Source: Tritrichomonas musculus (lineage: Eukaryota > Parabasalia > Tritrichomonadida > Tritrichomonadidae). Taken from it: a stretch of DNA of 64,000 nucleotides. The notes below the pieces were generated by a model. The model had not been told where the DNA came from. It made no database searches and saw only the letters and a list, made by a program, of their open reading frames with translations. Of this stretch, positions 58,993 to 64,000 are shown piece after piece; the first letter of the stretch is position 1; each line of letters opens with the position of its first letter. The position numbers were made by a program, and so were the translations under genes. Where the stretch lies: NCBI GenBank assembly GCA_039105265.1, contig JAPFFF010000024.1, positions 124,001 through 188,000 of the forward strand. Direction: 5' to 3'.

Positions 58993-61900
58993 AAATAATG
59001 ATATTTCATTGAAATATTGGATTTTGAATGTAATTGAAATATTGGATTTTGAATGTAATTGAAATATTGGATTTTGAATGTAATTGAAATATTGGATTTT
59101 GAATTTCATTGAAATATTGGATTTTGAATTCCATTGAAATATTGGATTTTGAATGTAATTGAAATATTGGATTGAAATTTTATAAAAAAAAAAGTTTTAA
59201 AATATATGGAATATTGACATCTGTTTTTTCATGATTTATTAAAAGTTTAACAAGTTCAATGTTCTCTTTCTCAACTGCTAAATAAAATGCTGTTCGATAA
59301 AATTATATTATTATTTCATTGAAATATTGGATTTAGAATTTTATTGAAATATTGGATTTTGAATGTAATTGAAATATTGGATTTTGAATTTTATTGAAAT
59401 ATTGGATTTTGAATGTAATTGAAATATTGGATTTTGAATTTTATTGAAATATTGGATTTTGAATTCCATTGAAATATTGGATTTTGAATGTCATTGAAAT
59501 ATTGGATTTTGAATGGACTTGAAATATTGGATTTTGAATGTAATTGAAATATTGAATTTTGAATTTTATTGAAATATTGGATTTTGAATTTTATTGAAAT
59601 ATTGGATTTTGAATTTTATTGAAATATTGGATTTTGAATGTAATTGAAATATTGGATTGAAATTTTATAAAAAAATAAGTTTTAAAATATATGGAATATT
59701 GACATCTGTGTTTTCATGATTTATTAAAAGTTTAACAAGTTCAATGTTCTCTTTCTCAACTGCTAAATAAAATGCTGTTCGATAAAATTATATTATTATT
59801 TCATTTAAATATTGGATTTAGAATTTTATTGAAATATTGGATTTTGAATGTAATTGAAATATTGGATTTTGAATGGACTTGAAATATTGGATTTTGAATT
59901 TCATTGAAATATTGGATTTTGAATGTAATTGAAATATTGGATTTTGAATGTAATTGAAACATTAGATTTTGAATTTTATTGAAATATTGGATTTTGAATG
60001 TCATCGAAATATTGGATTTTGAATGTAATTGAAATATTGGATTTTGAATGTAATTGAAATATTGGATTTTGAATGTAATTGAAATATTGGATTTTGAATG
60101 TCATTGAAATATTGGATTTTGAATTTTATTGAAATATTGGATTTTGAATGTGATTGAAATATTGGATTGAAATTTTATAAAAAAATAAGTTTTAAAATAT
60201 ATGGAATATTGACATCTGTTTTTTCATGATTTATTAAAAGTTTAACAAGTTCAATGTTCTCTTTCTCAACTGCTAAATAAAATGCTGTTCGATAAAATTA
60301 TATTATTATTTCATTGAAATATTGGATTTTGAATGTAATTGAAATATTGGATTTTGAATGTAATTGAAATATTGGATTTTGAATGTAATTGAAATATTGG
60401 ATTTTGAATGTCATTGAAATATTGGATTTTGAATGTCATTGAAATATTGGATTTTGAATGTCATCGAAATATTGGATTTTAAATGTCATTGAAATATTGG
60501 ATTTTGAATTTCATCGAAATATTGAAATATTGGATTTTGAATGTCATTGAAATATTGGATTTTGAATTTAATCGAAATATTGAAATATTGGATTTTGAAT
60601 GTCATTGAAATATTGGATTTTGAATTTTATTGAAATATTGGATTTTGAATGTAATTGAAATATTGGATTGAAATTTTATAAAAAAATAAGTTTTAAAATA
60701 TATGGAATATTGACATCTGTGTTTTCATGATTTATTAAAAGTTTAACAAGTTCAATGTTCTCTTTCTCAACTGCTAAATAAAATGCTGTTCGATAAAATT
60801 ATATTATTATTTCATTGAAATATTGGATTTAGAATTTTATTGAAATATTGGATTTTGAATGTAATTGAAATATTGGATTTTGAATGGACTTGAAATATTG
60901 GATTTTGAATTTCATTGAAATATTGGATTTTGAATTCCATTGAAATATTGGATTTTGAATGTCATTGAAATATTAGATTTTGAATTTTATTGAAATATTG
61001 GATTTTGAATGTAATTGAAATATTGGATTTTGAATTTTATTGAAATATTGGATTTTGAATGTAATTGAAATATTGGATTTCGAATTATATTGAAATATTG
61101 GATTTTGAATGTAATTGAAATATTGGATTGAAATTTTATAAAAAAATAAGTTTTAAAATATATGGAATATTGACATCTGTGTTTTCATGATTTATTAAAA
61201 GTTTAACAAGTTCAATGTTCTCTTTCTCAACTGCTAAATAAAATGCTGTTCGATAAAATTATATTATTATTTCATTGAAATATTGGATTTAGAATTTCAT
61301 TGAAATATTGGATTTTGAATGTCATCGAAATATTGGATTTTGAATGTCATTGAAATATTGGATTTTGAATTTCATCGAAATATTGGATTTTGAATGGACT
61401 TGAAATATTGGATTTTGAATGTCATTGAAATATTGGATTTTGAATTTTATTGAAATATTGGATTTTGAATGTGATTGAATTATTAGATTGAAATTTTATA
61501 AAAAAATAAGTTTTAAAATATATGGAATATTGACATCTGTGTTTTCATGATTTATTAAAAGTTTAACAAGTTCAATGTTCTCTTTCTCAACTGCTAAATA
61601 AAATGCTGTTCGATAAAATTATATTATTATTTCATTGAAATATTGGATTTTGAATGTAATTGAAATATTGGATTTTGAATTTTATTGAAATATTGGATTT
61701 TGAATGTAATTGAAATATTGGATTTCGAATTATATTGAAATATTGGATTTTGAATGTAATTGAAATATTGGATTGAAATTTTATAAAAAAATAAGTTTTA
61801 AAATATATGGAATATTGACATCTGTTTTTTCATGATTTATTAAAAGTTTAACAAGTTCAATGTTCTCTTTCTCAACTGCTAAATAAAATGCTGTTCGATA

Positions 61901-63150
61901 AAATTATATTATTATTTCATTTAAATATTGGATTTAGAATTTCATTGAAATATTGGATTTTGAATGTAATTGAAATATTGGATTTTGAATTTCATTGAAA
62001 TATTGGATTTTGAATGTAATTGAAATATTGGATTTTGAATGTAATTGAAATATTGGATTGAAATTTTATAAAAAAATAAGTTTTAAAATATATGGAATAT
62101 TGACATCTGTTTTTTCATGATTTATTAAAAGTTTAACAAGTTCAATGTTCTCTTTCTCAACTGCTAAATAAAATGCTGTTCGATAAAATTATATTATTAT
62201 TTCATTGAAATATTGGATTTTGAATGTAATTGAAATATTGGATTTTGAATTTTATTGAAATATTGGATTTTGAATGTCATTGAAATATTGGATTTTGAAT
62301 GTAATTGAAATATTGGATTTTGAATGTAATTGAAATATTGGATTTTGAATGTAATTGAAATATTGGATTTTGAATGTCATTGAAATATTGGATTTTGAAT
62401 TTTATTGAAATATTGGATTTTGAATGTAATTGAAATATTGGATTGAAATTTTATAAAAAAATAAGTTTTAAAATATATGGAATATTGACATCTGTGTTTT
62501 CATGATTTATTAAAAGTTTAACAAGTTCAATGTTCTCTTTCTCAACTGCTAAATAAAATGCTGTTCGATAAAATTATATTATTATTTCATTTAAATATTG
62601 GATTTAGAATTTTATTGAAATATTGGATTTTGAATTTCATTGAAATATTGGATTTTGAATTTCATTGAAATATTGGATTTTGAATGTAATTGAAATATTG
62701 GATTGAAATTTTATAAAAAAATAAGTTTTAAAATATATGGAATATTGACATCTGTTTTTTCATGATTTATTAAAAGTTTAACAAGTTCAATGTTCTCTTT
62801 CTCAACTGCTAAATAAAATGCTGTTCGATAAAATTATATTATTATTTCATTGAAATATTGGATTTTGAATGTAATTGAAATATTGGATTTTGAATTTTAT
62901 TGAAATATTGGATTTTGAATGTCATTGAAATATTGGATTTTGAATGTCATTGAAATATTGGATTTTGAATGTCATTGAAATATTGGATTTTGAATGTCAT
63001 CGAAATATTGGATTTTAAATGTCATTGAAATATTGGATTTTGAATTTCATTGAAATATTGGATTTTGAATGTAATTGAAATATTGGATTTTGAATGTCAT
63101 TGAAACATTAGATTTTGAATGGAATTGAAATATTAGATTTTCAATTTTAT
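58993..63150 (-). repeat. Higher-order repeat: ten ankyrin modules separated by 25-bp minisatellite blocks
   Basis: A 25-bp unit (TTGAAATATTGGATTTTGAA plus 5 variable bases) is repeated about 100 times. It is interrupted ten times by a nearly identical module of about 160 bp. The module marker GACATCTG lies at 59216, 59701, 60211, 60712, 61172, 61532, 61817, 62102, 62487 and 62747. On the minus strand the module reads as an ankyrin repeat (RTAFYLAVEKENIELVKLLI, then NHENTDVNIPYI). An in-frame stop lies on each side. Module spacings are 485, 510, 501, 460, 360, 285, 285, 385 and 260, i.e. about 160 plus multiples of 25 (one off by 16 from two 8-bp insertions). Confidence 0.95.
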
Positions 63151-63160
63151 TAAAAAGTTC

Positions 63161-63979
63161 TTATTTCAAATTGTATGAAACAAATGTGTTATAAATTATT
63201 ATCTTGTTTACATCAAAATCTCTTTTATTTAAAAGGCTGTCAACAAATAAATAATGATCATATTGGCATAATTCAATAAAAAAAAGTTCATTGATGAATT
63301 CGCTCTTGGCAAAGTCAAAATTGTAATATTTAAGACATCGTTTGGCAGTTTCTGGTGCGTTTTTATCTTTTTCATTCAAAAAAATTGAAATAAAATAATT
63401 TGCTATATCTTTGTTATGGCATCTAATTGACTCGTAAAAGCATTCTCTGTATGATTCATCTTCTGGTTTAACTTTATTTTCATCAAGAGTGTGAATTATT
63501 TCTGCATTATGGCTATGAATTGCATAAATCCACAGTGATGGTGTTAACTTAGCGCCATTTTTTCTCAAATAATTAAAAATTTTAACAGATCCAAAGAATG
63601 CTGCATATTCAATCAAAGATATGTTATATTCAATCAAATGGGCATATTTATTTTTGAGTAAAAATAAGTTTGTTTCATAAATTGACTCATCAATTTTTTC
63701 ATCAAGTGAAATCTTTTTTTTTCTAACAAACGATGAGAATTCTGTGACAGAATCATTTCGAATCATTTCACATAGAAAACTGTCATTTTCGCCACTTTTC
63801 CGTTTTTCATAAAAATTTTCTGGGAGGTTAGTAGAAAAGTCACTGATACTACATCCACATCCATGATTCTTAAGGAATTTTTCATCAATGAATGGCTTGA
63901 TTTCTGGTAAAAAATATTTGTGATAGTTCCTTTTTGTATATTTATAATTAATGATTTGAGCAGCAATATCATTGTCCAT
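63161..63979 (-). CDS. DUF3447-type ankyrin protein, probably truncated
   Basis: 272 residues from the ATG at 63979, 21 bases from the window's right edge, so its promoter is outside. It is paralogous to residues about 185-380 of the ankyrin-GTPase protein: ENDSFLCEMIRNDS against ENDSQICQIIRNDS, and ISLIEYAAFFGSVKIFNYLR against ITLIEYAAFCGSHEILKYLL. It ends just after DVNKIIIYNTFVSYNLK, where such proteins normally continue into ankyrin repeats. Immediately downstream lies the minisatellite with ten ankyrin modules and a terminal repeat at 58849. The gene is therefore probably the 5' part of a longer ankyrin gene interrupted by repeat expansion, unless the array is spliced out. Confidence 0.75.
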   Translation of the reverse strand: MDNDIAAQIINYKYTKRNYHKYFLPEIKPFIDEKFLKNHGCGCSISDFSTNLPENFYEKRKSGENDSFLCEMIRNDSVTEFSSFVRKKKISLDEKIDESIYETNLFLLKNKYAHLIEYNISLIEYAAFFGSVKIFNYLRKNGAKLTPSLWIYAIHSHNAEIIHTLDENKVKPEDESYRECFYESIRCHNKDIANYFISIFLNEKDKNAPETAKRCLKYYNFDFAKSEFINELFFIELCQYDHYLFVDSLLNKRDFDVNKIIIYNTFVSYNLK

Positions 63980-64000
63980 TTTAATTATTTTTTCTTCAAA

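Noticed and set aside
58993-63150. Regularly spaced repeats resembling a CRISPR array
   Set aside because: The 25-bp units abut without unique spacers, the intervening modules are identical to each other and encode an ankyrin repeat, and the genome is eukaryotic.

Overview
The window looks like nuclear DNA of a parabasalid protist, most likely Tritrichomonas or a close relative. It is very AT-rich, with long AT deserts between mostly intronless genes and standard-code reading frames. The gene families are typical trichomonad expansions: DUF3447-type ankyrin proteins, kinases fused to Sel1 repeats, BspA-like leucine-rich repeats, Tub-family proteins, and very long coiled-coil or ankyrin proteins. 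The species is inferred from this gene content, not from a marker gene. One 28-nt intron is well supported, and there is one tRNA-Lys gene.

Layout. 1-8.3 kb: a truncated large protein of unknown family, a GNAT acetyltransferase, a membrane J-domain protein divergent from a small ankyrin protein, a 2.6-kb AT desert with a diverged internal duplication, and an atypical Arf-like GTPase carrying the short intron. 8.5-15.5 kb: a coiled-coil protein, then a desert with an 8-bp-TSD transposon and decayed ORFs beside a GC-rich hairpin island. 15.5-28.4 kb: a UBC12-like E2, a membrane-anchored MOCOS-like cysteine desulfurase, a Tub protein, a voltage-gated channel with a minisatellite in its pore-S6 loop, a large protein of unknown family, a BspA-like pseudogene, tRNA-Lys and a small hypothetical gene. 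28.4-40.9 kb: a second 8-bp-TSD transposon, a transglutaminase-like protein with a CaaX end, a 1599-residue ankyrin protein and a kinesin.

41-51 kb is a dynamic region. It holds a third 8-bp-TSD transposon, a kinase-Sel1 gene, and an ankyrin-GBP GTPase gene. These are followed by a nearly identical but mostly deleted tandem duplicate of the Sel1 end and GTPase. A TTAA-flanked MITE has jumped into that duplicate, and the empty site is still present in the original copy. A 1.5-kb TA-flanked element with iterated subterminal motifs follows. 52-64 kb: a second kinase-Sel1 gene with a degraded DFG motif, pseudogene debris (including an ankyrin/LRR/GTPase chimera), a stand-alone kinase, and a 4.1-kb higher-order repeat. 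In that repeat ten copies of an ankyrin-coding module alternate with blocks of a 25-bp minisatellite, next to a DUF3447-type ankyrin gene.

The genes form no operon or single pathway. The shared themes are expansion of repeat-domain signalling proteins by tandem duplication and colonisation of intergenic DNA by non-autonomous DNA transposons.
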